Origin: Legionella geestiana
GTDB lineage: Bacteria; Pseudomonadota; Gammaproteobacteria; Legionellales; Legionellaceae
Assembly: GCF_004571195.1 (NCBI RefSeq)
Contig: NZ_CP038271.1
Span: forward strand, 1,687,501 to 1,751,500
DNA: 64,000 nucleotides
Direction: 5' to 3'
The notes beneath the pieces are model-generated. The model made no database searches and was not told the origin of the DNA. It saw only the letters and a program-made list of their open reading frames with translations. This document shows positions 53,271-62,173 of this stretch, in pieces; the stretch's first letter is position 1; every line of letters begins with the position of its first letter. The position numbers and the translations under genes were made by a program.

Positions 53271-53941
53271 GTTCTCCTTATCAGTTGAATGGATGGGTGT
53301 CCGTTGCAGGTGCCAAAGGCGGCTATTCCGAGGAGGCGATTGCCGTACGTGATGGTGACTGGGGCGTCAATGGCGGTATCGCTGCGGATAATGTCGCCCG
53401 GCTGCAATGTCCGTAATGCCTGCAGGGGGAGGCGTACATCAAGGATGCGCACCTCGAGTTTCAGGCGTGGGTCAGGGGCGACTTCAGGAAGGGATGGCAG
53501 CGCTGGAGCTCTGAGGATATCGGCCAGCAGTTTGGGGTGCGGATACAGTCGTGCCTGCAGCTCCCCACAGTCTAAACGCAGGCAGACGGCAGGCGAGCCT
53601 TTGTAAAACCAGTCCTGCATGTGTGTAGGGAGTGCCGTTTCGAGAGGGGCCAGCAGGGTGTTGATGAGACACTCCTTCAGCACCGCTGCTGCCGTGTCAA
53701 AGGCCGCATGCGCCTCCCCAAAGGCCGCATGACGAACGAGTGAGAGAAACGCGCCATCCTCGAGCAGACGCGGGTCTTTTAAGAAAAGCGCCGCTTCTGA
53801 AGGGGCGCCAGCCGGCTCAACGGTGCAGCAGATACACGTGTGAGCCGAGCTCTTGTTCCATGTTTCCAGACGTTCGCGAAAGTGTGTTGTAAGGCGCAAA
53901 CGGGCTCTGTGGTTATCGGGGCGATACGGTTTGGCGTTCAT
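53267..53941 (-). CDS. fliM: Reduced FliM-like C-ring protein
   Basis: 224 aa against about 330 for a typical FliM. The C-terminal SpoA domain is recognisable (DPRLKLEVRILDVRLPLQAL, TLQPGDIIRSDTAIDAPVTI). The N-terminal CheY-binding peptide (family LSQxEIDALL) is absent: the protein starts NAKPYRPDNHRARLRLTTHF. The middle domain is too short and divergent for the FliG-binding GGxG motif. In size and layout it is closer to SctQ of injectisomes. It overlaps fliN and flgE by four bases. Confidence 0.75.
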   Translation of the reverse strand: MNAKPYRPDNHRARLRLTTHFRERLETWNKSSAHTCICCTVEPAGAPSEAALFLKDPRLLEDGAFLSLVRHAAFGEAHAAFDTAAAVLKECLINTLLAPLETALPTHMQDWFYKGSPAVCLRLDCGELQARLYPHPKLLADILRAPALPSLPEVAPDPRLKLEVRILDVRLPLQALRTLQPGDIIRSDTAIDAPVTITYGNRLLGIAAFGTCNGHPSIQLIRRT

Positions 53942-55089
53942 CGGTGACGCAGCTCCTCAAGCAGTTGTTTATCAATATCCATGATTTGTGAGCAGGCCTG
54001 AAACATCCGCTGCAATACCACCATGTTGGCAAACTCGAGGGTAGAGTCGACGTTTGAACCTTCCACCTGCCCGCTTTGCACACTGCCAAATCCGGGCGCG
54101 CCTGAGGCACTGAGTGTGCGTGCCGAGAGGTCTTCGCAGCTAAAGGTGTTATCTCGAGCCGCCTTCAACACTTTTTCCGGCTGGCGAAAACAGGCAAGTG
54201 CAATTTTTGGCCCTTCCACCGTTTTGCCGTTGTCATAGAGCCAGACCAGTCGCCCCGCGTCATCAAAGCTTGCGGAAAGAGGCGCGCCTTTGGCAAAGCC
54301 GTCCTGGCGGCGCACGGAAATCCGGGTTTCACTGCCATTAAGCCGCACCATGTCTTCCTGATTCATCAAATCATCGGTTCCAAAATTGAGGACCAACTCC
54401 TCTTTACCAAAAAGCGTCAGTGAGAGGCTGTTACGGGTGCTGGTCGGCATGCCGGCAACAAACTGAAGGGTTTGAGGAAAGGTCGGAATCAGCACGTCGT
54501 CACAGAGTACGTAATCGAGCGTATATTCGTTCTCACTCATTTGCAGGAGGCCCACTTTAAGGGTATGCGCGCGCCCCTTGCTGTCGTATACCGTATCAAC
54601 ACTAAACTCTGCACGGTTGCCTGGCGCAATGGTTCCACCAAGGTTCAGAGAGTGCGTTGCGGCTCCAGGTACGTGTTTTGGGCCTGTCTGAATGATGGGG
54701 ATGAGCTGGCCACTGCCATCAAGTCCCATGACTTCCGCCTGGGTGCGCCTGTCGCAAAGCACGCCGCTCTCGTTAAAATAAAACTGGCCGGCTCGGGTGT
54801 AGAGCAAACGGTCATCAGCAAGGCGCAGCACAAAAAAACCATCGCCGATGATGGCTAAATCGGTCGGATTGCCCGTCTGCTGGTAAGCGCCCGCGCTGAA
54901 ATTGATGCTGCTGTTGCCGCTGCGCACCCCTTCGGGATACCCCCGCGCATCCTGACTTAAGGACGAGAAATACCATTCATGGCGCTTAAAGCCCGCGCTT
55001 TGCAGGTTGCTGATGTTAGCGGAAGTGTTTTGCAATCCGGCACTGGCCGCATGCATGCCACTTAAGCTCGTGTACCAGGTATTACTCAT
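53938..55089 (-). CDS. flgE: Flagellar hook protein FlgE
   Basis: 383 aa. N-terminal rod/hook helix MSNTWYTSLSGMHAASAGLQ, then SANISNLQSAGFKRHEW, and the FlgE/F/G core (TGNPTDLAIIGDGFFVLRLA). The C-terminus has GQVEGSNVDSTLEFANMVVL. The central D1-D2 domains are present, so this is a real hook-type subunit rather than a rod protein. It overlaps flgD by eight bases. Confidence 0.9.
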   Translation of the reverse strand: MSNTWYTSLSGMHAASAGLQNTSANISNLQSAGFKRHEWYFSSLSQDARGYPEGVRSGNSSINFSAGAYQQTGNPTDLAIIGDGFFVLRLADDRLLYTRAGQFYFNESGVLCDRRTQAEVMGLDGSGQLIPIIQTGPKHVPGAATHSLNLGGTIAPGNRAEFSVDTVYDSKGRAHTLKVGLLQMSENEYTLDYVLCDDVLIPTFPQTLQFVAGMPTSTRNSLSLTLFGKEELVLNFGTDDLMNQEDMVRLNGSETRISVRRQDGFAKGAPLSASFDDAGRLVWLYDNGKTVEGPKIALACFRQPEKVLKAARDNTFSCEDLSARTLSASGAPGFGSVQSGQVEGSNVDSTLEFANMVVLQRMFQACSQIMDIDKQLLEELRHR

Positions 55090-55468
55090 GGCTCACCCTC
55101 GTGATACTTCCAATTTCCACCGTCACGGGCATTCCGCTCCCAAACTGTACGCTCAGCTGTGGCATTTGTCCTTCTGTAAAAGACACACTGCGCACTATCC
55201 CGGATTGGTCGGTGTCGTTATTTATCTGTACAGTTTTCCCCAGCAGATTCAGGCTGTGGTCACGCAGGCTTTGGGTTGTGAGTGCTGAGAGGTACTCATT
55301 TTGACCGCGTGCTTCCTGCAGCAGGGAGAACTGCGCCATCTGCGCCATGAATTCACGGTTGTCGATGGGTTTAAGGGGGTCCTGATAGCTGAGCTCTTCC
55401 GTGAAAAGCTTTAGAAAGTCGGTTTCGTTCATTCGGGCATTGTCGGTGGGGGAAATGCGGGTGTTCAC
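55082..55468 (-). CDS. flgD: Short hook-capping protein FlgD
   Basis: 128 aa against about 220 usually. MNETDFLKLFTEELSYQDPL and NREFMAQMAQFSLLQEARGQ are the FlgD N-terminal signature. After QTINNDTDQSG-type start of the second domain only about 50 residues remain, so the FnIII/tudor-like cap domains are much reduced. Confidence 0.88.
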   Translation of the reverse strand: MNTRISPTDNARMNETDFLKLFTEELSYQDPLKPIDNREFMAQMAQFSLLQEARGQNEYLSALTTQSLRDHSLNLLGKTVQINNDTDQSGIVRSVSFTEGQMPQLSVQFGSGMPVTVEIGSITRVSHE

Positions 55469-56082
55469 AGCGGTTCTCCATTAATTAAAAGATGACGAGT
55501 AGTAAAACCAATGGCGCGCAGCGCTTTTCGCAGGCGCACTGCCAGATGATGACGGGCTTTGGCCTTGCTGAGTGGCGATTTCAGCGCAATTTCAGCGGTC
55601 TTCCCCTCGGTGAAAACATGCATTCCCGCTGGAGAGTGGAAGGCCGGTTGCGCCGGGAGTGTGACAGGTGTCGCCTGCCCGGGGGGAGTGGTTTTGGGGA
55701 AGTCCGATGTTTTAAGACCGTCTTTAATGAACATCGGCTCTGGCGCCTGTTTCGCATGCATGGGCGTACGCGCGAAGGTAAAGTGTTCTGGCAGTTCTAT
55801 CGGCCTCAATGGTAATGACGCTTCAGGTTCGGGGCTCGAGACAGATTTGGCGATTGCAGCCTGTGGCTCGACAGGCTTCGCTATGAGGGGCTTAAGGAGT
55901 AACGGAGGCTCAACCGTCAGAGGCTGAAGGGATGAGGGTTTCGGTGATGCGTTAAAATGCAGTTCACTTTGCTGCAGTGTGTCAAGGTGTGTCCAATACC
56001 AAAAACCTTCGCCAGAATGTTCAGAAAGCGGCGCAGGTACCAGTGTGCTGTTCAGCATATAAGGGGCTTCAGTAATTTTCAT
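55465..56082 (-). CDS. fliK: FliK-like protein (by position)
   Basis: 205 aa, proline-rich and low in complexity through residues 40-150 (EPPLLLKPLIAKPVEPQAAI), with a basic C-terminal domain (AKARHHLAVRLRKALRAIGF). Its place between fliJ and flgD and its architecture fit the hook-length/substrate-switch protein FliK, but it is half the usual length and the family motif is not clear. An unrelated secreted protein cannot be excluded. Confidence 0.5.
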   Translation of the reverse strand: MKITEAPYMLNSTLVPAPLSEHSGEGFWYWTHLDTLQQSELHFNASPKPSSLQPLTVEPPLLLKPLIAKPVEPQAAIAKSVSSPEPEASLPLRPIELPEHFTFARTPMHAKQAPEPMFIKDGLKTSDFPKTTPPGQATPVTLPAQPAFHSPAGMHVFTEGKTAEIALKSPLSKAKARHHLAVRLRKALRAIGFTTRHLLINGEPL

Positions 56083-56501
56083 GCCTCACTCCATCGGTGC
56101 AAAATCCATTCATCCAGTTGTTTTTCACGTGCTTTCCGTGTGGCGGCAAGGCATTGCTGTCGGTGTTGTTCTGCGAGACGCTCCAGCAGTTTTTTACGAA
56201 TTTGCTGCTTGCGCTGCTCCATGCCAAGCCGGTTTTCTTCTGCAAGCAGTGTGTGCGTTGCGGCCTGATGCTGTTCAATCAGTGCACGCTGGTGCGCAAG
56301 GTAATGCTGGCGCGCGACTTCCTGCTCGGGGTTTATCGATGATAGTTTTGTCAGTGCGCTTTGCAGGCGCTTTTTGCATGCTTCAACCTGCGCCCTTTTT
56401 TCCTCAATCGCGGTTTTAAGGGGAGCGAGGCGTCGTATCAGGTCTTCGCATTCAATGTCCATCACGGTGTTCATGGCCTTAAAGGCCGAATCTTTGCTCA
56501 T
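56079..56501 (-). CDS. fliJ: Flagellar export chaperone FliJ
   Basis: 140 aa, almost entirely a charged coiled coil (EKRAQVEACKKRLQSALTKL, LIEQHQAATHTLLAEENRLG). Size, fold and position directly after fliI match FliJ, the stalk inserted in the FliI hexamer. Four-base overlaps on both sides. Confidence 0.8.
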   Translation of the reverse strand: MSKDSAFKAMNTVMDIECEDLIRRLAPLKTAIEEKRAQVEACKKRLQSALTKLSSINPEQEVARQHYLAHQRALIEQHQAATHTLLAEENRLGMEQRKQQIRKKLLERLAEQHRQQCLAATRKAREKQLDEWILHRWSEA

Positions 56502-57784
56502 TGGGTCATCGCTCCAAAACGCTCAAGCAGGTGCTCAAGGGGTAGTGCTGAATCGGGATACAGAAGTGTTTCAATCTCAGGCAGATGCGAAAGCGCGTTA
56601 TCCAGCTCGGCATTTTTGCCGCTGGCATATGCGCCAAGACTGACAAGATCGCGATGGGCATCATGTACGGAAAGCAGGCGGCGAATGCCGCGAATTACGG
56701 GCAGGCGCGCCTCTGGCAGGATATGGTCATTAAGACGTGAAACACTCTGCAGGATATCAATGGCGGGAAACTGGCCGCGATGCGCGCGTTCACGGCTCAG
56801 AACAATGTGCCCATCGAGAAGGGCGCGCAGGGTATCGCTTAAGGGTTCGTTGAAGTCATCCCCTTCAACCAGCACGGTATAGAGTGCCGTGATGCTGCCT
56901 TTATCCGCAAAGTTTCCGGCGCGCTCCAAAAGCTCGGGCAGGAGCGCAAAGACGCTTGGCGTAAATCCGCGCGCGGTTGGTGGCTCGCCCTGACTCAGGG
57001 CGATTTCACGCTGCGCGAGTGCAAGACGCGTCACCGAGTCAATAAAGAGCATCACCGAGAGGCCCGCATCACAAAAATACTCGGCAATGGCGGTTGCACT
57101 GAAAGCTGCCTCGCGGCGCGCGACAGCGGGGGAGTCACTGCAGGCAACGACCAGTACGGTTTTGGCACGGGTAGCGGCATCGAGTGTTTGTGTCATAAAT
57201 TCCTGTACTTCACGCCCGCGCTCACCAATCAGCGCGACCACATTGATATCGGCTCTGCTGTCTCTGGCAATGTGTCCAAGCAGGGTGCTTTTGCCGACAC
57301 CGCTGCCGGCAAAAAGCCCCATGCGCTGCCCTCTGCCAAGGGCAATCAGGGTATCAATCGCGCCCACACCGGTCAGGAGCTGTTCATTGATGGGGGCGCG
57401 CGACAGTGGATTAATGGGAGAGTGGTGCAGTGGGCGGTATTCCGTACAGGCAATGGTTCCAAGACCGTCAAGCGGCTGCCCAAGCGCATCAATCACCCGT
57501 CCTCGCAGTGCGGTGCCAACCGGCACCTGCAATCCGGCATGGCGGGCGCGTACGCGAAGTCCCGGGCGTACGCGCCCGCTCTCAAACGGCATCAGGTAGA
57601 CTCTGCCCGGTGTGAAGCCCGTGACAATGGCTGTCATCAGGGCATTCCCATCTGTATCAAGAATGTCACATGCCTCTCCCACAAACGTCTGTGGCGGTCC
57701 GTTGGCTGCCAGTCGTAAACCGACCTGTTCTTCGAGAATGCCAAGCCGTTCTGCGGCATTCAAACCCGGGCACCACTCAGTCAT
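56498..57784 (-). CDS. fliI: Flagellar export ATPase FliI
   Basis: 428 aa, F1-like AAA ATPase. Walker A AGSGVGKST (159-167), catalytic Glu in GERGRE (E188), Walker B VMLFID (244-249), and the later FTPSVFALLPELLERAG. RALLDGHIVLSRERAHRGQF is typical of FliI/SctN. It looks fully active and close to normal length, in contrast to the shrunken structural genes around it. Confidence 0.97.
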   Translation of the reverse strand: MTEWCPGLNAAERLGILEEQVGLRLAANGPPQTFVGEACDILDTDGNALMTAIVTGFTPGRVYLMPFESGRVRPGLRVRARHAGLQVPVGTALRGRVIDALGQPLDGLGTIACTEYRPLHHSPINPLSRAPINEQLLTGVGAIDTLIALGRGQRMGLFAGSGVGKSTLLGHIARDSRADINVVALIGERGREVQEFMTQTLDAATRAKTVLVVACSDSPAVARREAAFSATAIAEYFCDAGLSVMLFIDSVTRLALAQREIALSQGEPPTARGFTPSVFALLPELLERAGNFADKGSITALYTVLVEGDDFNEPLSDTLRALLDGHIVLSRERAHRGQFPAIDILQSVSRLNDHILPEARLPVIRGIRRLLSVHDAHRDLVSLGAYASGKNAELDNALSHLPEIETLLYPDSALPLEHLLERFGAMTQ

Positions 57785-58346
57785 GGCGCATTTCCTCCTG
57801 ACGCTTCAGGAGCAGAACTTTCAACCGCTCTACCTGTTCTTCAATACCGGCATCGAAAGTCCCGTGCTCGCTGTGCAGCCGGCACCCGCCAAGGCGCAGG
57901 CGCTCATCGGCACACACTTCAACCTTTGGGGGCAGGGCCTTAAGAGCGCCATTTTCCTGCAGGCGCTGAATATCCAGAGGGTGCAGATGCAGCCGCAGGG
58001 TTTCCTCGCGGTTAAGATGGGACAGCAGATTATCAATGCGCACGTTAAGCCAGTCGGGGTTATGGGCAAGTTCCATAAAAAGCGGTGAAACGAGCGGTAT
58101 GACCATGCCTGCAATCTCAGCGCGAAGAGCAAGGCGTGCCTCCTCCTGGGCCTGTTTGAGGCTCGCCAGTATTTGACAGAGTGCATCACGCGTATCTGCA
58201 AGGGCTTTTTCTCCACGGGCACACCCCTCTTTTTCCCCCTCCTCTTTTCCTTCGGCAAATCCGCGTGCAAACCCCTCGGCAAAGCCATCAACGGGGGCGG
58301 GTTCGGGGGCGGTTTTTTCCGGGATATTTTTTACAATCTCAGCCAT
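57777..58346 (-). CDS. fliH: FliI regulator FliH
   Basis: 189 aa from the ATG at 58346, preceded by AAAGGAGAAGAAA. The repeated small-residue heptads GFAEGFARGFAEGKEEGEKEG are the GxxxG-like repeats diagnostic of FliH. The C-terminal domain (RLHLHPLDIQRLQENGALKA) binds FliI. Shorter than E. coli FliH (235 aa). The longer open frame upstream overlaps the preceding gene and is not used. Confidence 0.93.
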   Translation of the reverse strand: MAEIVKNIPEKTAPEPAPVDGFAEGFARGFAEGKEEGEKEGCARGEKALADTRDALCQILASLKQAQEEARLALRAEIAGMVIPLVSPLFMELAHNPDWLNVRIDNLLSHLNREETLRLHLHPLDIQRLQENGALKALPPKVEVCADERLRLGGCRLHSEHGTFDAGIEEQVERLKVLLLKRQEEMRHD

Positions 58347-58755
58347 TTTCTTCTCCTTTAGCCGTCCAGGTGGAAATGAGCGCTTCACGTGCAGAGGGTT
58401 TGACCGTTGGAAGTGCGTTTGCGCGCGCATCTGCGACCGCTCCCTTGTAGTCATAACGGGAAAGCCAGGTGTTGGCCGCTGATTCAGGCCACGTGTCCAG
58501 TACGATGGCCACAAAAAGGGGCGGCAAATCGATGAGTGCTTCATGTCCTTTTGGCAGCGGCTCTTCAGGGAGGGGGGAAGGGAGAGCGGGCAGCGGAACA
58601 GGACGAAAGCGGCGTGCGGCACGCAGCAGCGGCAAGCCGCCCAGGGTTTCAAATTTTTCCCGGGCGTCGTTATCAAGGCGGCGCAGCAGCCAGCGGGTAT
58701 CCCATGTACCAAGGTGTGCGGCACGCAGGAGGAGGTGTTTAAATTCAGGGTTCAT
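58339..58755 (-). CDS. Unknown protein in the fliG position
   Basis: 138 aa between fliF and fliH, where FliG (about 330 aa) is expected. I see none of the FliG hallmarks: no EHPQ, no armadillo repeats, no C-terminal torque helix with alternating charges. Instead it has a basic N-terminal helix region (FKHLLLRAAHLGTWDTRWLL), a Pro-rich linker (PLPALPSPLPEEPLP) and a second helical part (LPPLFVAIVLDTWPESAANT). It could be an extreme FliG remnant or a functional counterpart of injectisome SctK. Overlaps both neighbours. Confidence 0.6.
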   Translation of the reverse strand: MNPEFKHLLLRAAHLGTWDTRWLLRRLDNDAREKFETLGGLPLLRAARRFRPVPLPALPSPLPEEPLPKGHEALIDLPPLFVAIVLDTWPESAANTWLSRYDYKGAVADARANALPTVKPSAREALISTWTAKGEENG

Positions 58756-60070
58756 GGTGTGTCAGCCATTCGTTAAGTTCAATAAGCAGGGTTTCCCGAT
58801 TTTTTTTCATTGCGCGCCGATGGCGACAGTGCGTCACGGTGGCAGTCCCGAGCATGAGTGCGAGCAGCGCGCACACAAGCGCGAGCGAGACAGAAGGTGT
58901 TTTTGTGGAGGCTTCCCTGAGAGTGGGAATCTGAGGCCGCGGTGCTTCGCGCAGTTTCAGGGGGGCGTGAATAATCGCTTCGACACTGAGGGTGTCGCCG
59001 CGTTCTTTATCAATGCCGGCGGCCACGCTCATCATGCGTTGCAGTTTTGCAAGGTCTGCAGGCGTTATGGAATCTGGAAGTGCTATGCTCACATTCAGGC
59101 GTTGAATGCTGCCGCGCGCACGGGTGAAACGCTCGGTACGAGAGCCGCTCTGAAATCGGGTTTCTTCGGAGGTCTCCGTGCGCGCCGGCGATTTGCTGCT
59201 TTTGCCGGGCATGGTCTGTGCGCGTTTTCGCACTTCAAGCGGTTCGTGGTGTTCAGGTGTCGTGCGCTCGCGCGTAAATGCGTTAAAGTCAAGGCGCGCG
59301 TCTACCTGAACGTTAAAAGGTGCGTCCGGGTAAATCGCTCGCAGAAGTGCTGTCAGCTTTTCGCGAAGGTAGTGCTCAAACGCACGCCGCGCCTGCCAGT
59401 GTCGCTCAAACGCCTCCTCCCCTGCATTCGGTACCAACGGCGTGCCCCGCTGGTCAAGCACCACCACATTTTTTATCGGCAGTGAAGCCACACTGGCGGC
59501 CACCAGGGCTCGAATACCGTTAATCTGTTCGCGGCTCAGGGGTTTTCGCAGTTTCAGCGTGACTGCCGCCTGCCGATGCATGCCCGCCTGCTCAAAAAGA
59601 CGGGTTTCCGGCACAACAATGTGCACCCGTACACCGGCCACTTCTTCAAGGCTTGCGATGGTACGCTCAAGCTCTCCCTGAAGGGCGCGCTGATAATTGA
59701 TTTTTTGCGTGTAATCCGTCATGCCAAAGTCGCTTTTATCAAACAGCTCAAAGCCTGGATTGCGTGACAGCGTCAATCCTTCTCCGAGAAGCGTGAGGCG
59801 CGTTTTCCCGGCGATGGCGCGTTCCACACGGATTTCGCGCCCGCTTTCCTCAACGGAAAAGGGAATATGTGCCTGTTCGAGCCGGCTCGCGACTTCTTGC
59901 GTATCTTCAGGTGTCAGCCCCGGAAACAGCGCGACCGAATCCTTAGACAGCAGCCAGATAAAGAGGCTCGCGCTGACGCTTAAAACCAGCGCGAAAATGC
60001 CGCAAAAAAGCCACTGGCGGGTAGCGGGAAGCGCACGAAAGGTGCTGAAAGCGTTCAAGAGTCCATTCAC
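58745..60070 (-). CDS. fliF: MS-ring protein FliF
   Basis: 441 aa, GTG start one base after fliE, against about 550 in E. coli. Membrane spans lie at about 23-43 and 392-413. The ring-building motifs include LFPGLTPEDTQEVASRLEQA, FGMTDYTQKINYQRALQGEL and VRVHIVVPE. The periplasmic domain is shortened. After the second span only 28 cytoplasmic residues remain, yet they end LIELNEWLTHHEP, reminiscent of the FliG-binding tail of FliF. Confidence 0.93.
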   Translation of the reverse strand: MNGLLNAFSTFRALPATRQWLFCGIFALVLSVSASLFIWLLSKDSVALFPGLTPEDTQEVASRLEQAHIPFSVEESGREIRVERAIAGKTRLTLLGEGLTLSRNPGFELFDKSDFGMTDYTQKINYQRALQGELERTIASLEEVAGVRVHIVVPETRLFEQAGMHRQAAVTLKLRKPLSREQINGIRALVAASVASLPIKNVVVLDQRGTPLVPNAGEEAFERHWQARRAFEHYLREKLTALLRAIYPDAPFNVQVDARLDFNAFTRERTTPEHHEPLEVRKRAQTMPGKSSKSPARTETSEETRFQSGSRTERFTRARGSIQRLNVSIALPDSITPADLAKLQRMMSVAAGIDKERGDTLSVEAIIHAPLKLREAPRPQIPTLREASTKTPSVSLALVCALLALMLGTATVTHCRHRRAMKKNRETLLIELNEWLTHHEP

Positions 60071-60071
60071 G

Positions 60072-60344
60072 TCAGATTTGCTCCCGCATCAGTTCCTGCC
60101 AGGCGCTCATAAGGCGGTTTCGCACGCCAGCGAGTACCTCCATCGACAGTTTTGCTTTTTCCATGGCAATCATCGTGGCATGCAGTGAACCACCATCGCC
60201 AAGGGCCAGATGTTTGACCGCGTCCTCACCGTTCTTAATGCGCTCAACCATATCGGCAAACGCGCCGCTCAAAGGTGCGAATGCGCGTGCTGGTGGTTCT
60301 GTCGGTATAAAGGGCTTTAGGGCTTCAATGCGGTTAAGGTTCAT
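60072..60344 (-). CDS. fliE: Rod adapter FliE
   Basis: 90 aa. The C-terminal half GGSLHATMIAMEKAKLSMEV and RNRLMSAWQELMREQI match FliE, which links the MS ring and export gate to the rod. Four-base overlap with flgC. Confidence 0.9.
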   Translation of the reverse strand: MNLNRIEALKPFIPTEPPARAFAPLSGAFADMVERIKNGEDAVKHLALGDGGSLHATMIAMEKAKLSMEVLAGVRNRLMSAWQELMREQI

Positions 60345-60754
60345 GCAGACTCTCCGATGCGAAGCGTTTGACCATAAAGGCTGTGGGCAATGTTGAACAT
60401 GCGCAGATTCGCCTCATAGCCTCTGGAGGCACGGAGCATTGTCGTCATTTCATCCACCCGGCTGATGCCGGGGTAGCTCACGAAGCCTTTAGAATCGGCG
60501 GCGGGATGCGAAGGCTCATACACGCGGTTTGGCACGTTATTCTGGGCAACCAGGTCAATCTGTGGCAGTGAAGGCCCGTCATGCTTAAGCCACGCGTCAA
60601 AATCAGGCATGCTTGCGACCACCTGCTGAAGCGGGGGGCTTCCCGCGCGCATGAGGGTGCCGGCACGCGCCAGATTGTCAGCCACCACCTGTACGCGCAG
60701 CATTTCAAGCCCCATGCCGGCGGTGGCAATGTCATACAGTGCCATGGCATTCAT
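60341..60754 (-). CDS. flgC: Proximal rod protein FlgC
   Basis: 137 aa, normal length. The N-terminal helix (MALYDIATAGMGLEMLRVQV) and VYEPSHPAADSKGFVSYPGI with EMTTMLRASRGYEANLRMFN are diagnostic. Overlaps flgB by four bases. Confidence 0.95.
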   Translation of the reverse strand: MNAMALYDIATAGMGLEMLRVQVVADNLARAGTLMRAGSPPLQQVVASMPDFDAWLKHDGPSLPQIDLVAQNNVPNRVYEPSHPAADSKGFVSYPGISRVDEMTTMLRASRGYEANLRMFNIAHSLYGQTLRIGESA

Positions 60755-61065
60755 AGGCCGGTTCCTCCCTGAAGGCTAAGACGCAGCAGTGAGAATTCAT
60801 GCTGAATGCCGCGCAGAAGGCTGCGGTAATAAGTGGCGTTTTCAAGGCCTTTGGCAATTTCTGCATCGAGCGCGACAGGTGTATCCAGCACGCTAAACTC
60901 AGCCGATAACCCGCCTTCTTCACGAAGCTGGTCTACAAAGCGGACTTCGAGCGGCTGGAAGCCTGCAGTCTCTCGATTGGCGATATTAAGACTGATGGCC
61001 TCATGGCGCATGAGTGACACATCAAGTGCGCTTTTCAGCAGATTGAGACTGGTGGTCGTTTCCAT
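60751..61065 (-). CDS. flgB: Proximal rod protein FlgB, short
   Basis: 104 aa from ATG 61065, preceded by AAGGAGAG. The N-terminal LKSALDVSLMRHEAISLNIA with NRETAGFQ and the ending YYRSLLRGIQHEFSLLRLSL match FlgB. It is about 30 residues shorter than usual in the middle. The frame continues upstream into flgI but without support. Confidence 0.9.
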   Translation of the reverse strand: METTTSLNLLKSALDVSLMRHEAISLNIANRETAGFQPLEVRFVDQLREEGGLSAEFSVLDTPVALDAEIAKGLENATYYRSLLRGIQHEFSLLRLSLQGGTGL

Positions 61066-61078
61066 GATTCTCTCCTTC

Positions 61079-62173
61079 TTATTCAATAATAATTTCTGCA
61101 TGCAGCGCACCGGCTCGCCGCAGGCTCTCGAGGATGGCAATGGTGTCACGGGTTGAGGTCTGCGCCCGGCTTAAGGCCTGCATCAGTTCAGCAATGCTTG
61201 CCCCGGCCTTGAGCTGCAGCGTGTTTGCTACCCGCTCGGAGGCTTCAATGCCGGTGGCCGGAGTGACGACCGTGCGCCCGCCGATGCTGGCCGGGAGCGG
61301 CTGTGAGACACGGTATTCGGTGGCAATCGAGATTTGCAGATTGCCATGGGAAATGGTGACGGCTTCAAGGCGCACCTCACTGCCGGCGATAACGATGCCC
61401 GTACGTTCATTGACGACCACCACCGGCACGTGATCGGGCGTGATGTGCAAATTTTCAACTTCGCTCACGAAACGCACGAAATGCCGGTGAGCGCCGGGTG
61501 GGGTGTGGATTTCGATGTCCTGTGCGCTTCGAGCAGTCGCAGTGCCTGCACCAAAACGCGCGTTGAGCGCGCGTTCTGCGGCGGAGGCCGTTGAGAAATC
61601 AGGCTGGTTCAGAATCAGATGCAGGGTAACCGGGCGTGTGGGCGCATCGGCACTCAGGGAGTGCGTGACCAGTGCACCTCCCGGAACAATGCCGGTGGTG
61701 GGATGATTCTTTTGAATGACGTTACCCAGCGCATCATAGCGAAAACCGCCCACGGAAACCGGGCCCTGCGCGAGGGCATAGACCCCGTTATCCGCGCCTT
61801 TCAGCGGGGTCACGAGCAGGGTGCCGCCAGCGAGGCTTCGGGCATCGCCAAGGGAGGCAACGTTGATGTCGAGCTTATCGCCCTGGTGGGCAAAGGGTGG
61901 CAGGTTGACGGTGATGATGACCGTCGCACTGTTACGGCTGTTAATATCGCGCGCGTTAATGGTGACACCAAAGCTTTGCAGCAGATTGGAGATGGCCTGG
62001 GTCGTGTCCTTGCTGCGGCGGGAATCCCCCGTACCGGCAAGCCCCGTAACCAGTCCATAGCCCGTCAGCGGATTTTCCTGAAGGCCTGAGAGGTGAGCGA
62101 TGGATTTCAGGCGCACACTGGCGCTCGCCATTGAGCAGAAGAGGCAGAGCAGGATAAGCAGGATGCGCATCAC
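61079..62173 (-). CDS. flgI: P-ring protein FlgI
   Basis: 364 aa, normal length. A signal peptide (MMRILLILLCLFCSMASA) is followed by VRLKSIAHLSGLQENPLTGY, VTGLAGTGDS, ALAQGPVSVGGF and VVVNERTGIVIAGSEVRLEA, all FlgI hallmarks. It forms the ring in the peptidoglycan layer. FlgA, its chaperone, is not in the window. Overlaps flgH by four bases. Confidence 0.97.
   Translation of the reverse strand: MMRILLILLCLFCSMASASVRLKSIAHLSGLQENPLTGYGLVTGLAGTGDSRRSKDTTQAISNLLQSFGVTINARDINSRNSATVIITVNLPPFAHQGDKLDINVASLGDARSLAGGTLLVTPLKGADNGVYALAQGPVSVGGFRYDALGNVIQKNHPTTGIVPGGALVTHSLSADAPTRPVTLHLILNQPDFSTASAAERALNARFGAGTATARSAQDIEIHTPPGAHRHFVRFVSEVENLHITPDHVPVVVVNERTGIVIAGSEVRLEAVTISHGNLQISIATEYRVSQPLPASIGGRTVVTPATGIEASERVANTLQLKAGASIAELMQALSRAQTSTRDTIAILESLRRAGALHAEIIIE

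Noticed and set aside
58469-59485. 338-codon plus-strand frame opposite fliF
   Set aside because: Arg/Cys-rich low-quality composition typical of antisense frames in GC-rich genes; fliF is certain.
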